NCBI RefSeq assembly: GCF_000331105.1
Contig: NC_020054.1
Span: 858,001 to 922,000 of the forward strand
DNA: 64,000 nucleotides
Source of the DNA: Fibrella aestuarina BUZ 2
GTDB taxonomy: Bacteria > Bacteroidota > Bacteroidia > Cytophagales > Spirosomataceae
Reading direction: 5' to 3'
Within the stretch, counting starts at the first letter, position 1, and each line of letters starts with the position of its first letter. Of this stretch, positions 8,100-17,434 are shown piece after piece. Below the pieces are notes generated by a model. It made no database searches. It was given only the letters and a program-made list of their open reading frames with translations, and had not been told where the DNA came from. A program made the position numbers and the translations under genes.

Positions 8100-11000
8100 A
8101 TGACCTTTCCTCTTCGCCTCGTTCTTTCGCTTAGTCTGATTGCATTGTTGCAGGCTTGCCAGTTTGGGCAGAAACCGCTGTTTTCGCTCCTGCCCGCCGA
8201 CGAAACCGGCATCACCTTCGCCAACCGCATTGTCGATAACGATTCGATGAACATCATCGACTTCGAATACATCTACAATGGCGGCGGCGTGGCCCTGGGC
8301 GACTTCAACAACGATGGCCGAACCGACGTATTTTTTAGCGGGAATCAGGTGCCCAACCGGCTCTTTCTGAACCAGACCGAACCCGGCTCGCACGACCTGA
8401 AGTTCCGCGACATCACCAGCGAAGCGGGCGTCGGGGGCGGCGGCAAATGGTGTTCGGGTGTAGCGATGGTCGACATCAACAACGACGGGCTGATGGACCT
8501 GTACGTTGGGGCGACCGTCAGCAAGGATTCGGTGAAACGCCGGAACCTGCTCTACGTGAATCAGGGCCTGAAGAATGACGTGCCTACCTTCCGGGATATG
8601 GCCGCCGACTACGGCATCGCCGACGACGGCCACACAACCAACGCCGCCTTTTTCGATTACGACAACGACGGCGACCTGGACCTCTATGTGCTCACCAATA
8701 CGATCGAGGCGGGCAGCCCCGGCGCTTACCATGATAAGGTCAAAGACGGTTCATCGAAAACCACCGACCGCCTGTATCGCAATGATTTCGACCCCAAACG
8801 GGGCCACCCGGTATTTACCAACGTGTCGAAGCCGGAGGGCATTCTGATGGAAGGCTACGGGCTGGGGCTGAACATCACCGACCTCAACCGCGACGGCTGG
8901 CGCGACGTCTACGTGACCAACGATTACCTCTCCGATGACCTGTTATGGATCAATCAGCATGCGGGGGGCAAACACACGGGTTTCCGCGACGAAGCGGCGC
9001 AGTACTTCAAACACACGAGCAGCTCGGCGATGGGCAACGACGTGGCCGACGTCAACAACGACGGGCTGATGGACGTTGTGGCGGTGGATATGCTACCGCG
9101 CGACAATTACCGCAAGAAGATGCTGGTGGGCCCCAACAACTACCAGACGTACCTGAACAACGAGCAGTATGGGTTTCATTATCAGTTCGTTCGGAATACG
9201 CTTCAGCTGAATCAGGGGCCGCGCCCCGGCACGATGGGCCTGAGCAGCGATACGCCACAACTGGGCATTACCACACCCAGCCCCTTCCAGCGTGTGGAGG
9301 CGGGCGCGCCGCTCTTCAGCGAAGTGAGTTTGCTGGCCGACGTAGCCGAAACGGATTGGAGTTGGTCGCCGCTGCTGGTCGATTTCGACCATGATGGCAA
9401 ACGCGATCTGCTGGTAACCAACGGCTTTCCGAAAGACGTGACCGACCGCGATTTCGTGTCGTTTCGGGCGCAGAGTTCGTCGGTCGCTACCAAGCGGTTT
9501 ATGCTCGATCAGATTCCGGTGGTGAAAATTCCGAACTACGCCTTCCGCAACCGGGGCAGCGACGACGCCAGCAACGTACCCACGTTTGAAGACGTCACCG
9601 AGCAATGGGGCCTGAAAACGCCTTCATTCTCGAACGGGGCGGCCTATGGCGACCTCGACAATGACGGCGACCTCGATTACGTGGTCAATAACATCAACGA
9701 CTCGGCGTTTGTGTACCGCAATAACCTGGTCGAGAGCAAACCCGAAGCAGCCAGTTACCTACGGCTAAAGTTTGAAGGGCCCGCCCGGAACCGGATGGGA
9801 TTGGGTGCGTTCGTCACGATTTTGTACGAAACCACCGACGGCAAAAAGCCGCAGCAACAGGTATACGAGCACAGCCCTTACCGCGGTTACCTCTCGACAG
9901 TGGAGCCGGTGGGGCATTTCGGGCTGGGCAACGTGTCGGTGATCCGCGAACTGCGCGTGGTCTGGCCCGCGCACGATGGCCAACCCGCCCGGCAACAGAC
10001 GCTCCGCAACGTGAAACCCAATCAGGTGCTGACGCTCCGGCAGCAGGACGCCAACGAAGCCCCTACACCGGCAGGTACGTTGCCAAAACCACTGATGCAT
10101 GACGTATCCGACTCGCTTGGGCTGGCGCTGTTCCATACCGAACCCGAATACATCGATTACAACACGCAAAAACTGCTGCCGCATAAGCTCTCGCAGTTTG
10201 GCCCGGCCGTGAGCGTGGGCGACATCAACGGCGATGGGCTCGATGATCTGTTCATTGGTGGGGCGCGTGGGCAGCAGGGGCGCTTTATGGTGCAAAGCAA
10301 ATCGGGCGCGTTCGTGGATACCCAATCTTTTGCGTCGCCCGTGCTACAGCCATCGCAGAAGCCCGAAGAAGACATGGGTACGTTACTGTTCGATGCCGAC
10401 GGTGATGGCGACCTCGATCTGTACATTGCCAGTGGCGGCGTGGAAGGGCAGGCCAACACGCCGACGTTCCAGGACCGACTTTATCTGAACGACGGGAAAG
10501 GTGCCTTTGCGCTGGCTCCGTCAGGTACGTTGCCGGTCAACATGACCAGCAAATCGTGCGTGAAAGCGGCCGATATCGATGGGGATGGTGACCTCGATCT
10601 GTTTGTGGGTGGTCGGGTAGTACCCGATCAGTACCCCAAGCCCACGTCGAGTCTGGTGTTGCGCAACGACAGCCGCCCCGGTCAGCCGAAGTTCACCGAC
10701 GTAACGGCTAAAATCGCGCCCACGCTGACGGACATCGGCCTTATCTGCGATGCCATCTGGACCGACCCCGACAACGACGGAGACCCCGATCTGTTGCTGG
10801 CCGGTGAGTGGATGCCCTTGACGCTGTTACAGAACGACAAAGGGCAACTAAAACCCGTCGACGCCAAACTGGGCAAAGCCAAAGGCTGGTGGAGCTCCCT
10901 GACGCCGGGCGATTTTGACAACGACGGCGACATCGACTACGTGGCCGGCAATCTGGGCCTGAACGCCCGGATGCGCGCCAGCGACCGCTACCCGGTTCGC

Positions 11001-11831
11001 ATCTACGCCGGTGATTTCGACAACAACGGCTTTTACGACGCTATTCCGACAATATACATTCCCGACGAAAAAGGGGAACCCCGTGAGTTTACCTTTCATG
11101 GTCGCGACGACCTGATTAAGCAGATGATTGTGCTGCGGGGGCGTTTCCAGAAATACCAGGATTTCACCCAGGCTAGTATCGACAAACTGCTCAAGCCCGA
11201 AGAACGACAGCAGGCGATGGTACTCGAAGCCAACGAGTTCCGGTCGATGTACATCGAAAACAAAGGGAACGGTGCGGATGGGTCGCCGCAGTTTGAGCTG
11301 CATCCGCTACCGATGCAGGCTCAACTGGCGCCTTTATTTGGGATGATCGCCGAGGATGTTGACCAGGACGGCAACCTCGATATACTAGCCGTTGGCAACG
11401 ACTATAGCGGCGAGGTGTTGGTGGGGCGCTACGATGCGCTTAACGGCCTGTACCTGCGCGGCGATGGCAAAGGCGGTTTTGTGCCCCGATCATTGGCCGA
11501 AAGTGGTTTCTGCGTGCCGGGCAACGCCAAAGGCCTCGTGTCCCTGCCCGATGCCCGTGGCAACCGGCTGCTGGTGGCTACGCAAAACCGCGGACCAATG
11601 TGCGCTTTCCGGTCAGGTACGTCGGGGCAGTTGCTGCGCGCGAAACCCAATCAGGTGGCGGCGGTGCTGACGTTGGCCGACGGCAAAAAACAACGTATTG
11701 AACTGCCTTTCGGAAGCTCGTTCCTGTCGCAAAGCAGCCGGACGCTGTGGGTGCCCGCCGGAACCAAATCGGTCGAGTGGATCGATGCGAAAGGAAAACC
11801 GGCAGGGCAGGCGGTGGTGGCGCGCCGCTGA
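8100..11831 (+). CDS. FG-GAP/VCBS repeat lipoprotein with ASPIC/UnbV domain
   Basis: A 1243-residue surface lipoprotein. The signal peptide ends in a lipobox LLQAC at about residue 20. Many calcium-binding-type repeats of the form DxNxDG or DxDxDG (DFNNDGRTD, DINNDGLMD, DYDNDGDLD, DLNRDGWRD and later copies) build one or two beta-propellers. An ASPIC/UnbV segment lies at about 555-645 (RNRMGLGAFV...VWP). A second propeller follows, with further DxDGDxDL repeats to about 1150. Such CRTAC1-like proteins are common in Bacteroidota, often near SusCD or T9SS genes, and are presumed to bind ligands or mediate adhesion. Here it stands alone. The protein has no T9SS C-terminal sorting signal that I can see. 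Confidence 0.85.
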   Translation: MTFPLRLVLSLSLIALLQACQFGQKPLFSLLPADETGITFANRIVDNDSMNIIDFEYIYNGGGVALGDFNNDGRTDVFFSGNQVPNRLFLNQTEPGSHDLKFRDITSEAGVGGGGKWCSGVAMVDINNDGLMDLYVGATVSKDSVKRRNLLYVNQGLKNDVPTFRDMAADYGIADDGHTTNAAFFDYDNDGDLDLYVLTNTIEAGSPGAYHDKVKDGSSKTTDRLYRNDFDPKRGHPVFTNVSKPEGILMEGYGLGLNITDLNRDGWRDVYVTNDYLSDDLLWINQHAGGKHTGFRDEAAQYFKHTSSSAMGNDVADVNNDGLMDVVAVDMLPRDNYRKKMLVGPNNYQTYLNNEQYGFHYQFVRNTLQLNQGPRPGTMGLSSDTPQLGITTPSPFQRVEAGAPLFSEVSLLADVAETDWSWSPLLVDFDHDGKRDLLVTNGFPKDVTDRDFVSFRAQSSSVATKRFMLDQIPVVKIPNYAFRNRGSDDASNVPTFEDVTEQWGLKTPSFSNGAAYGDLDNDGDLDYVVNNINDSAFVYRNNLVESKPEAASYLRLKFEGPARNRMGLGAFVTILYETTDGKKPQQQVYEHSPYRGYLSTVEPVGHFGLGNVSVIRELRVVWPAHDGQPARQQTLRNVKPNQVLTLRQQDANEAPTPAGTLPKPLMHDVSDSLGLALFHTEPEYIDYNTQKLLPHKLSQFGPAVSVGDINGDGLDDLFIGGARGQQGRFMVQSKSGAFVDTQSFASPVLQPSQKPEEDMGTLLFDADGDGDLDLYIASGGVEGQANTPTFQDRLYLNDGKGAFALAPSGTLPVNMTSKSCVKAADIDGDGDLDLFVGGRVVPDQYPKPTSSLVLRNDSRPGQPKFTDVTAKIAPTLTDIGLICDAIWTDPDNDGDPDLLLAGEWMPLTLLQNDKGQLKPVDAKLGKAKGWWSSLTPGDFDNDGDIDYVAGNLGLNARMRASDRYPVRIYAGDFDNNGFYDAIPTIYIPDEKGEPREFTFHGRDDLIKQMIVLRGRFQKYQDFTQASIDKLLKPEERQQAMVLEANEFRSMYIENKGNGADGSPQFELHPLPMQAQLAPLFGMIAEDVDQDGNLDILAVGNDYSGEVLVGRYDALNGLYLRGDGKGGFVPRSLAESGFCVPGNAKGLVSLPDARGNRLLVATQNRGPMCAFRSGTSGQLLRAKPNQVAAVLTLADGKKQRIELPFGSSFLSQSSRTLWVPAGTKSVEWIDAKGKPAGQAVVARR

Positions 11832-11857
11832 TCGATAAGCCGTCTTTTTCAGGGATA

Positions 11858-11901
11858 GGATGAAACCGGTTTCGTTATAGCTTCGTACACCGGTTTCATC
11901 C
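11858..11901. repeat. Inverted repeat between FG-GAP gene and methyltransferase
   Basis: Perfect 13-bp arms (11858-11870 and 11889-11901, GGATGAAACCGGT and its complement) enclose an 18-nt loop. There is no T-run behind it on the plus strand, so it is a weak terminator at best. It lies in the 84-bp gap just before the methyltransferase ATG. Confidence 0.6.
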
Positions 11902-11915
11902 CGCCCCGTCTGCTT

Positions 11916-12659
11916 ATGGCCTCGCCCGACTATTTCTCCGAACACGCCTCGATCTACGCTCGCTACCGCATCGACTATCCCGGCGAGCTGTATGATTTCT
12001 TGATGGCCAACGTACCTGGTCGGCAAACGGCCTGGGACTGTGCTACGGGCAACGGGCAGGCGGCGGTGGCGTTGTCGAACTATTTCGAGCAGGTCGAGGC
12101 GACCGATCTGAGCCTACAGCAGTTGCAGAATGCGACGCACCGCCACAACATCCATTACCAGGAAGCGACGGCGGAACAGGCCCCTTTTCTCGACGAAACC
12201 TTCGACCTGATCACGGTAGGGCAGGCGCTGCACTGGTTCGACGTACCCGCGTTTCACGAACAGGCCGACCGGGTGCTGAAACCCAATGGTGTGATTGCCG
12301 AATGGGGTTACGGTCTGAACGAAGTCACGCCCGCCGTCGACGCGCTGCTACGCTACCTATATACCAACGTGCTGGGCCCGTACTGGGACCCGCTGCGCCG
12401 CCACATCGAGACCGAGTACCGCGACTTGCCGTTCCCGTTCAAGAACGTGAAAGAGGCTCGGTTTGTCGCCCGGCGCGAGTGGCTGGTGGAGTGGTACATG
12501 AACTACCTACGTACCTGGTCGGCGGTGCAGGCCTTCCGGAAACGCAACGGCTACGACATCATCGATCAGTTCGACGGCGATTTCCGCCGCGCCTGGGGTA
12601 CACAAGGCACCCGCGAAGTCCGGTTCCCAATTTTTCTGCGGCTGGGCATGAAGAAGTAA
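11916..12659 (+). CDS. Class I SAM-dependent methyltransferase
   Basis: A 247-residue cytoplasmic methyltransferase of the type 11 fold. Motif I is AWDCATGNGQAA at about residues 40-50. An acidic motif II region (EATDLSLQQL) and the segment AEQAPFLDETFDLITVGQALHWFD follow, characteristic of the family of SAM methyltransferases acting on small molecules. The N-terminus FSEHASIYARYRIDYPGELYDFL is also typical. Substrate is unknown. It ends 6 bp before the convergent higA gene, with no obvious terminator in between. Confidence 0.85.
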   Translation: MASPDYFSEHASIYARYRIDYPGELYDFLMANVPGRQTAWDCATGNGQAAVALSNYFEQVEATDLSLQQLQNATHRHNIHYQEATAEQAPFLDETFDLITVGQALHWFDVPAFHEQADRVLKPNGVIAEWGYGLNEVTPAVDALLRYLYTNVLGPYWDPLRRHIETEYRDLPFPFKNVKEARFVARREWLVEWYMNYLRTWSAVQAFRKRNGYDIIDQFDGDFRRAWGTQGTREVRFPIFLRLGMKK

Positions 12660-12665
12660 GGCCTG

Positions 12666-13022
12666 TTACATTAACAGGGTGGCCGCAGGGATGCCTAACT
12701 CTTTGTGAAAGAACCTGGCCATGTGCAGTGTCATCGGTTTGCGACGATTCAGTACGGCGGATACGTAACTTTTGCTGCCCAGCTTACCAACAAAGTCCTG
12801 GTTCCGAATGCCTTTTTCCGCCATCTTGAGGCGTATGGCATCGATTGGGTCAGGAGGTAAGATGGGGTAGTGTTCGTCTTCATACGCTTTTACCAGCAGC
12901 AAAGACACCTGCAGGGCTTCACCTTCGGGGCTATCGGGACGTACTTTGTTGTCGAACTGCTGATCAATCCACGCCATCAGTTCGTCGTATTCCTGCTCGG
13001 TTTTGAGTGTCTTTAGTGTCAT
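12666..13022 (-). CDS. higA: HigA-type antitoxin with helix-turn-helix
   Basis: A 118-residue antitoxin and likely autorepressor. The N-terminal half (about 1-60) is acidic and helical; the C-terminal half carries an XRE-like helix-turn-helix (RLKMAEKGIRNQDFVGKLGSKSYVSAVLNRRKPMT). This arrangement, with the DNA-binding domain at the end and an N-terminal acidic segment, fits the HigA antitoxins paired with HigB-type toxins. The start ATG overlaps the toxin stop by 4 bp (ATGA), so translation is coupled. As in other higBA loci the toxin gene comes first. Confidence 0.85.
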   Translation of the reverse strand: MTLKTLKTEQEYDELMAWIDQQFDNKVRPDSPEGEALQVSLLLVKAYEDEHYPILPPDPIDAIRLKMAEKGIRNQDFVGKLGSKSYVSAVLNRRKPMTLHMARFFHKELGIPAATLLM

Positions 13023-13330
13023 GGCTTCACGTACTGCACCGTTTTTACATCAACTTTATCATACTCGGCGTGGGTGCCAAACCATTTGATCTGAATGGTT
13101 TTGTAGTCGAATACCATCCGGACAACCAGCCGATATTTGTTACCCATGATATTGAAAACGACCCGATCGTCGGCTACGACGCTGGCATTCCCGTATAAGG
13201 CTTTTAGTTCATTGAAGTTGGCAAAGGACTGTCCCTGTAGCTCGGTATACCATTGTCGAAGTGCATTGGCCGCTTGTGGATAAGACTGACAATAGTCGAG
13301 TAGCGTACGGCGAGCTATAATGTTGAACAT
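13019..13330 (-). CDS. higB: HigB-type mRNA interferase toxin
   Basis: A 103-residue RelE-superfamily toxin of the HigB_toxin type. It starts MFNIIARRTLLDYCQ and contains the family core VVFNIMGNKYRLVVRMVF and QIKWFGTHAEYDKVDV, where the basic and aromatic residues (K, R, W, H) form the presumed active site for ribosome-dependent mRNA cleavage. The protein is full length for the family. It is the first gene of the pair; a TACATTTG promoter box and a small palindrome lie directly upstream. Whether the toxin is active cannot be judged. Confidence 0.88.
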   Translation of the reverse strand: MFNIIARRTLLDYCQSYPQAANALRQWYTELQGQSFANFNELKALYGNASVVADDRVVFNIMGNKYRLVVRMVFDYKTIQIKWFGTHAEYDKVDVKTVQYVKP

Positions 13331-13343
13331 ACACCTTATCGCG

Positions 13344-13370
13344 TGAGTTTACTCATGGTGAACAAATGTA
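13344..13370 (-). promoter_or_regulatory. higBA promoter box and candidate HigA operator
   Basis: On the minus strand TACATTTG (complement of 13363-13370) is an exact TAnnTTTG -7 box of the Bacteroidota promoter. A clear -33 TTG is not visible. Immediately downstream of the box lies the inverted repeat TGAGT-TT-ACTCA (13344-13355), 14 bp before the higB ATG, well placed for repression by HigA. Confidence 0.45.
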
Positions 13371-13391
13371 TGCTTTTTCGGTAAAACACCA

Positions 13392-15071
13392 TTACAGCGC
13401 CCAGATCACCCGCACGACTTTGCCGTGCACGCCGATGGTCTCGAAAAATTGCAGCCAGTGGAGTTGTTGTGAGCCCAGGTGGTCGGTGGGCGACTTGACC
13501 TCCACGAAGCTGTATTCGCCCGCTTCGTTCCAGATGAGCAGGTCGGGGAAGCCGCGGGTGTGTTCGCGCACGTTGCGGGCCATTTCCAGCAAGATCAGGC
13601 CGAGTTGTTCCAGATCGATCAGGTCGATGAGTTGGTTGACGAGACTCAGCAGTTCGTCGTTCCAGTCGACGAGCACGTTGGTGATGCCGTATTTGCCGTT
13701 ATAAGTACGTCCCACGTGCCGCCGCCAGGCCTCCCGGCTTGTCAGTTCGGTTAGCCGCTTTTTCATCAACTCTTCGCGGCGGAGGTAGAAATCGGGCAGG
13801 TAAAAGTCTGATGGGGCGCGTTGCAACGGGTGATGAATGGCCGACACGTTGGCGTCGTAGATAATGTCCCAGAAAACGAGCCCGAAGAGCCCGCGCCAGG
13901 GGTAGTTTTCGGTAAAGGCCGCGTCGTAACCCTGCTCCAGGTAGTAGTTCATCACGCCCGCTTCGACATGGTGCCGGTAAGCCGCCGGAATATCGACGCT
14001 CTCGGCTTCCGACAAAAAGCGCGTGGTGGCTTTTCGGGTACGTTTCTTTTCGGCCGTGCCCAATATCTTCTCCCGGAAATCCTGCGCGAAGAAGCGTTCT
14101 TCGGCGTTTTGCGGCGTCACGGCGATTTCGTCCAGCAGCGCCAGCGCTTCGTCGGCCATGCCGTTGCGGAACAGCAGCCGGGCGCGGCGTTCGCGGGCGG
14201 GCGAGCGGTCGGTCAGTTCGTAGACGCTCAGGGCTTCGTCGGGGAGTTTCTGGCGTTCCAGAAAGCTCCCGACGCGGCAAACGAGCTTCTGGTAACCCGG
14301 CAGAGCGATGTCGGCCAGGTCGGGGCGGGTTTCGTTCCAGTTCAGAAACCAATTGTAAATGTCGGTGGCGGGCGTTTCGGCGTTTTTCAGGTCGTAAAAC
14401 GCTTCGTTGGTCAGCGAGATAAGCAGCTTGTCTTCAACCTCTTTCCGGTTGCGGAACCGGGCTGTCATCTTGCTGTCGTCATACTGCTCGAAGTTCATCA
14501 TGCCCATGTCGCGCATGACAAACTCGGTCATGTCGGAACCGCGGTTGCCGAAGAACAGAAACTTGAGCATCATCACCTCGGCTTCGAACGCCACCTTCAC
14601 GACGGACTCGCGGGTGGTGAGGCTGGTGACGACTTCGCCAAAATCGAGTTCGTTGAGGGCATAGCGCACCACGCCCTCCTTTTTCAGCTTGTTGAGCGCC
14701 CGAATTTCCTCCGCTTCGAGGGGCAGCAGCGCCAGCAGGTCGGCCTTGGTAAACACGTCGAGCGCCTCGCTGCCCATGCCTTCGTGGCGGGCCGATAGCC
14801 GTTCCAGAAATCCCGCCCGGATGAGTTCGTCGAGCGTAACCGGTAGCTCGTTTATTTCGCGATAATTGAATTTATTGACCCGAAAGAAGACACCTTTGCG
14901 ATTGCTGCATCGTACATACAGGCATTGCGCGTCGACGCTGAGCGCATCGAAGCGGTCGAGGAAATCGTGTTCGGCCTCGTTGAGCAGTCCGCCGTAGAGC
15001 CGCCGCACGAAATCGAGCACGTATCGGAAATTATGCCAGTAATAACGCGGCTGCAGGATGACTTTTTGCAT
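13392..15071 (-). CDS. VRR-NUC domain nuclease, FAN1-like
   Basis: A 559-residue protein resembling bacterial FAN1-type structure-specific nucleases. The VRR-NUC domain is at about 440-555: RGFPDLLIWNE supplies the metal-binding Asp, FVEVKSPTDHL supplies the E-x-K core, and QLHWL follows, all in the order of the PD-(D/E)xK fold. The N-terminal region (LQPRYYWHNFRYVLDFV...) and the central helical TPR-like repeats match FAN1 organisation. FAN1 enzymes incise branched or interstrand-crosslinked DNA, so a repair role is likely. The start ATG at 15071 precedes the family N-terminus directly. It is divergent from the DUF2157 genes across a 151-bp gap with a degenerate inverted repeat (15088-15167). 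Confidence 0.82.
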   Translation of the reverse strand: MQKVILQPRYYWHNFRYVLDFVRRLYGGLLNEAEHDFLDRFDALSVDAQCLYVRCSNRKGVFFRVNKFNYREINELPVTLDELIRAGFLERLSARHEGMGSEALDVFTKADLLALLPLEAEEIRALNKLKKEGVVRYALNELDFGEVVTSLTTRESVVKVAFEAEVMMLKFLFFGNRGSDMTEFVMRDMGMMNFEQYDDSKMTARFRNRKEVEDKLLISLTNEAFYDLKNAETPATDIYNWFLNWNETRPDLADIALPGYQKLVCRVGSFLERQKLPDEALSVYELTDRSPARERRARLLFRNGMADEALALLDEIAVTPQNAEERFFAQDFREKILGTAEKKRTRKATTRFLSEAESVDIPAAYRHHVEAGVMNYYLEQGYDAAFTENYPWRGLFGLVFWDIIYDANVSAIHHPLQRAPSDFYLPDFYLRREELMKKRLTELTSREAWRRHVGRTYNGKYGITNVLVDWNDELLSLVNQLIDLIDLEQLGLILLEMARNVREHTRGFPDLLIWNEAGEYSFVEVKSPTDHLGSQQLHWLQFFETIGVHGKVVRVIWAL

Positions 15072-15087
15072 AGGATGACTGGAACGC

Positions 15088-15167
15088 GAATGACGCCGAT
15101 TCGGGTGGACTAACGCTGGTTTTTGGTCGAAACAATGTTGTACGATCCATTAAAATTGGCGTCAATC
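15088..15167. repeat. Imperfect inverted repeat in divergent gap
   Basis: Fourteen-nt arms (15088-15101 and 15154-15167) match at 12 of 14 positions. The left side begins with GGAACGCGAA, wording that recurs in the palindromes at 43912 and 46903. It may be a decayed dispersed repeat or a regulatory site. Confidence 0.35.
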
Positions 15168-15222
15168 TGTTTCGGCTTCGTCAGCGGCGTTCCCATAGTA
15201 AACAACAAAAACCCGCCCCAAT

Positions 15223-16200
15223 ATGTCCCCAATTGATGTGCTGGAAACCCTGAAAGCGCGGCAATTACTACCGCCTGAACAGGCCGACGAGCTAGCCCGA
15301 TTTGAGCGGCAACGGCCCCTGTCGGTCAACTACGAACTGCGGGCACTGCTGTATGTGGGAATCCTGCTGCTGACGGCGGGGCTGGGGCTGCTGATCTACG
15401 AACATTACGACGAAATCGGTGACGTGGCTATTATTGGGGGCATCACGGCGCTGTGTGTGGTCAGTTTTGTGTTTGCCTGGCGCAACCGCCCGCCGCTCTC
15501 TCCCGATCCGGCACCGAGCCGATCGACATTTGGCGACTATGCGCTGTTGCTGGCGTGTTTGCTGTTTCTGTCGCTGGAAGGCTACGCGCAGTACCGGTTC
15601 AACGTGTTTGGCACCCGCTATGGGCTGGCCACGTTTCTGCCCGCCGTGCTGTTTCTGGGGCTGGCTTACCGCTTCGACCACCGGGGCGTGCTGGGTATGG
15701 GCCTCACGGCACTGGCGTCGTGGGTGGGCCTCACCGTGCGCCCGCTCGAACTGCGGCTGCGCACCAACTTTTTCGACGAAGGTACGGTGCTGACGGCGAT
15801 TGGGCTGGGTACGTTGCTGATTGCGGTGGCGATGGTGTTCGAACGGCGGCGGATCAAACCGCATTTTACCGATACGATCCTGACGTTTGCCGGTAATCTG
15901 GTGTTGCTGGCGCTGCTGGCGGGCATCTTTAATTTCGGCGGGCGACGCTGGCTGTACGCACTGACCCTGTTTGCGGTGTGTGGAGGCTACGAGTGGCTGG
16001 CCCGTCAACGGCGGTCGTTCCTGTACACGCTCATGGCGATGGTGTATGGCTACATTGGCCTGACCTACCTGTTTTTCGACGTGACCGATGGCCTGGGCTG
16101 GGCGGCTGACGCCTACCTGCTGTATGTCGTGCTGACGGGCGTGGCGGCGGTTTATTACCTGATCATACGCTATCAGGCCACGGTAAAAGAGTTGAACTAA
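15223..16200 (+). CDS. DUF2157-like membrane protein
   Basis: A 325-residue polytopic inner-membrane protein. A soluble N-terminal stretch (about 1-38, with LLPPEQADELARFERQRP) leads into about nine or ten hydrophobic helices. The pattern of a short helical cytoplasmic head followed by paired transmembrane helices (ALLYVGILLLTAGLGLLIYEHYDEIGD) is that of the DUF2157 family. Function unknown. It is followed 18 bp later by a second, similarly organised membrane protein, and the two are probably co-transcribed. Confidence 0.7.
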   Translation: MSPIDVLETLKARQLLPPEQADELARFERQRPLSVNYELRALLYVGILLLTAGLGLLIYEHYDEIGDVAIIGGITALCVVSFVFAWRNRPPLSPDPAPSRSTFGDYALLLACLLFLSLEGYAQYRFNVFGTRYGLATFLPAVLFLGLAYRFDHRGVLGMGLTALASWVGLTVRPLELRLRTNFFDEGTVLTAIGLGTLLIAVAMVFERRRIKPHFTDTILTFAGNLVLLALLAGIFNFGGRRWLYALTLFAVCGGYEWLARQRRSFLYTLMAMVYGYIGLTYLFFDVTDGLGWAADAYLLYVVLTGVAAVYYLIIRYQATVKELN

Positions 16201-16218
16201 CGTACCTGAACCCTACCT

Positions 16219-17391
16219 ATGCTTTACGATCCGGATCATATTGACGAGCGCGAAATTCTGCGGCAGGTCGATCGCTGGAAGGCGCAGCAACTGGTTACGC
16301 CCGAGCAGATTGCCGCCATCCAACAGGCCTTTCCGAAGCGCTTCCGGCAAACCAACCCCTGGCTCGAAATCGGGGCCTTTTTGTTTGCCATCCTGGCGGT
16401 GTTGAGCCTCTACGGCCTGTTTATGATTCAGTTTGAGGCCTTTTCGGTGAGTGGGTCGGTGGTCTTCGCGACCTTGTCGATCGGGTATGCCGTGGCGATC
16501 GTGTGGTTTGCCCGCTACTTCGTTCAGAAGAATCAGATTTGTCGCAACGGCACCGACAATGCCCTCTTGGTAGCGGCGGCGGGCATTGGTAGCTGGGGGC
16601 TGATCGAACTTGTGGCGAGCGGCTACGGTGGGCAGTACCCGCCGTTCTGGATGTGTGCATTATTATCCCTGCCGGTACTATTGGCGCTAATCTGGTACTC
16701 AGGCGACGTCATGCTGAGCTACCTGGCATTGGGCTTGTTTTACGGCCTCATTTTCGACCGGCTGCTCGATTTTAGCTGGGGCCAATCGGCGATGCCATTT
16801 GCGCTGATGGGCATATCCGGGCTGTTGTTTGCGCTGGTTCGGAAGGAGCCCCGGCGTGCTTATTATGCCGAAGCGTTGGGCGTGGTGCGCTGGCTATCGC
16901 TGGGGGTGTTGTTGGCGGCGGGTAACTACTTTGTCGTGCGCGAACTCAACGCCCTGTTGCTCGACCGTCGCGCACCCGTGTCGCCGCAGATTGCGCTACC
17001 CGGTTTGTTCTGGCTGTTTACCCTCGGCCTGCCCGCCACGTACCTGACGATCGGTATCCGGCAGCGGAACCGCATGCTGCTGATTCTGGGTACGTTGGGC
17101 GTGGCGGCAGCGGTGGCTACTTTCCAGCATTATTACATCAGCTGGCCCCGGTCGGTGGTGCTGGCTATCGACGGGACGCTGCTGATTGGAGTCGCCGTGT
17201 TGCTGATTCGGTATTTACGCCAGCCGCGCCAGGGCTTTACCGATGAGCCTGATGATGAGCCCCCCCACGCGCTGGTAAAGCATATTGGCACGATTGCGAG
17301 CGTACAGGCCACCGCCAACGCGCAAAATCAGCCGCATTTACGATTTGGTGGGGGTGATTTCAGCGGATCGGGTGCGGGCGAGCGTTATTAG
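16219..17391 (+). CDS. Second DUF2157-like polytopic membrane protein
   Basis: A 390-residue membrane protein with the same plan as its neighbour: a soluble head of about 55 residues (QVDRWKAQQLVTPEQIAAIQQAFPKR), then about ten transmembrane helices, then a polar tail of about 45 residues. The head segment V..EQ.....F resembles the PEQADELARFE head of the preceding protein, so the two may be distant paralogs working together. No catalytic motif is visible. Its 3' end overlaps the longest reading frame of the esterase gene, but not the start I prefer for that gene. Confidence 0.6.
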   Translation: MLYDPDHIDEREILRQVDRWKAQQLVTPEQIAAIQQAFPKRFRQTNPWLEIGAFLFAILAVLSLYGLFMIQFEAFSVSGSVVFATLSIGYAVAIVWFARYFVQKNQICRNGTDNALLVAAAGIGSWGLIELVASGYGGQYPPFWMCALLSLPVLLALIWYSGDVMLSYLALGLFYGLIFDRLLDFSWGQSAMPFALMGISGLLFALVRKEPRRAYYAEALGVVRWLSLGVLLAAGNYFVVRELNALLLDRRAPVSPQIALPGLFWLFTLGLPATYLTIGIRQRNRMLLILGTLGVAAAVATFQHYYISWPRSVVLAIDGTLLIGVAVLLIRYLRQPRQGFTDEPDDEPPHALVKHIGTIASVQATANAQNQPHLRFGGGDFSGSGAGERY

Positions 17392-17434
17392 TGTAGATAA
17401 CAAACTCCGGTCATCATCCATGGTATATCGATCT

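Noticed and set aside
17285..17434. Start of the esterase at 17285
   Set aside because: The first 50 residues overlap the upstream membrane protein and precede a clean signal peptide starting at 17435.
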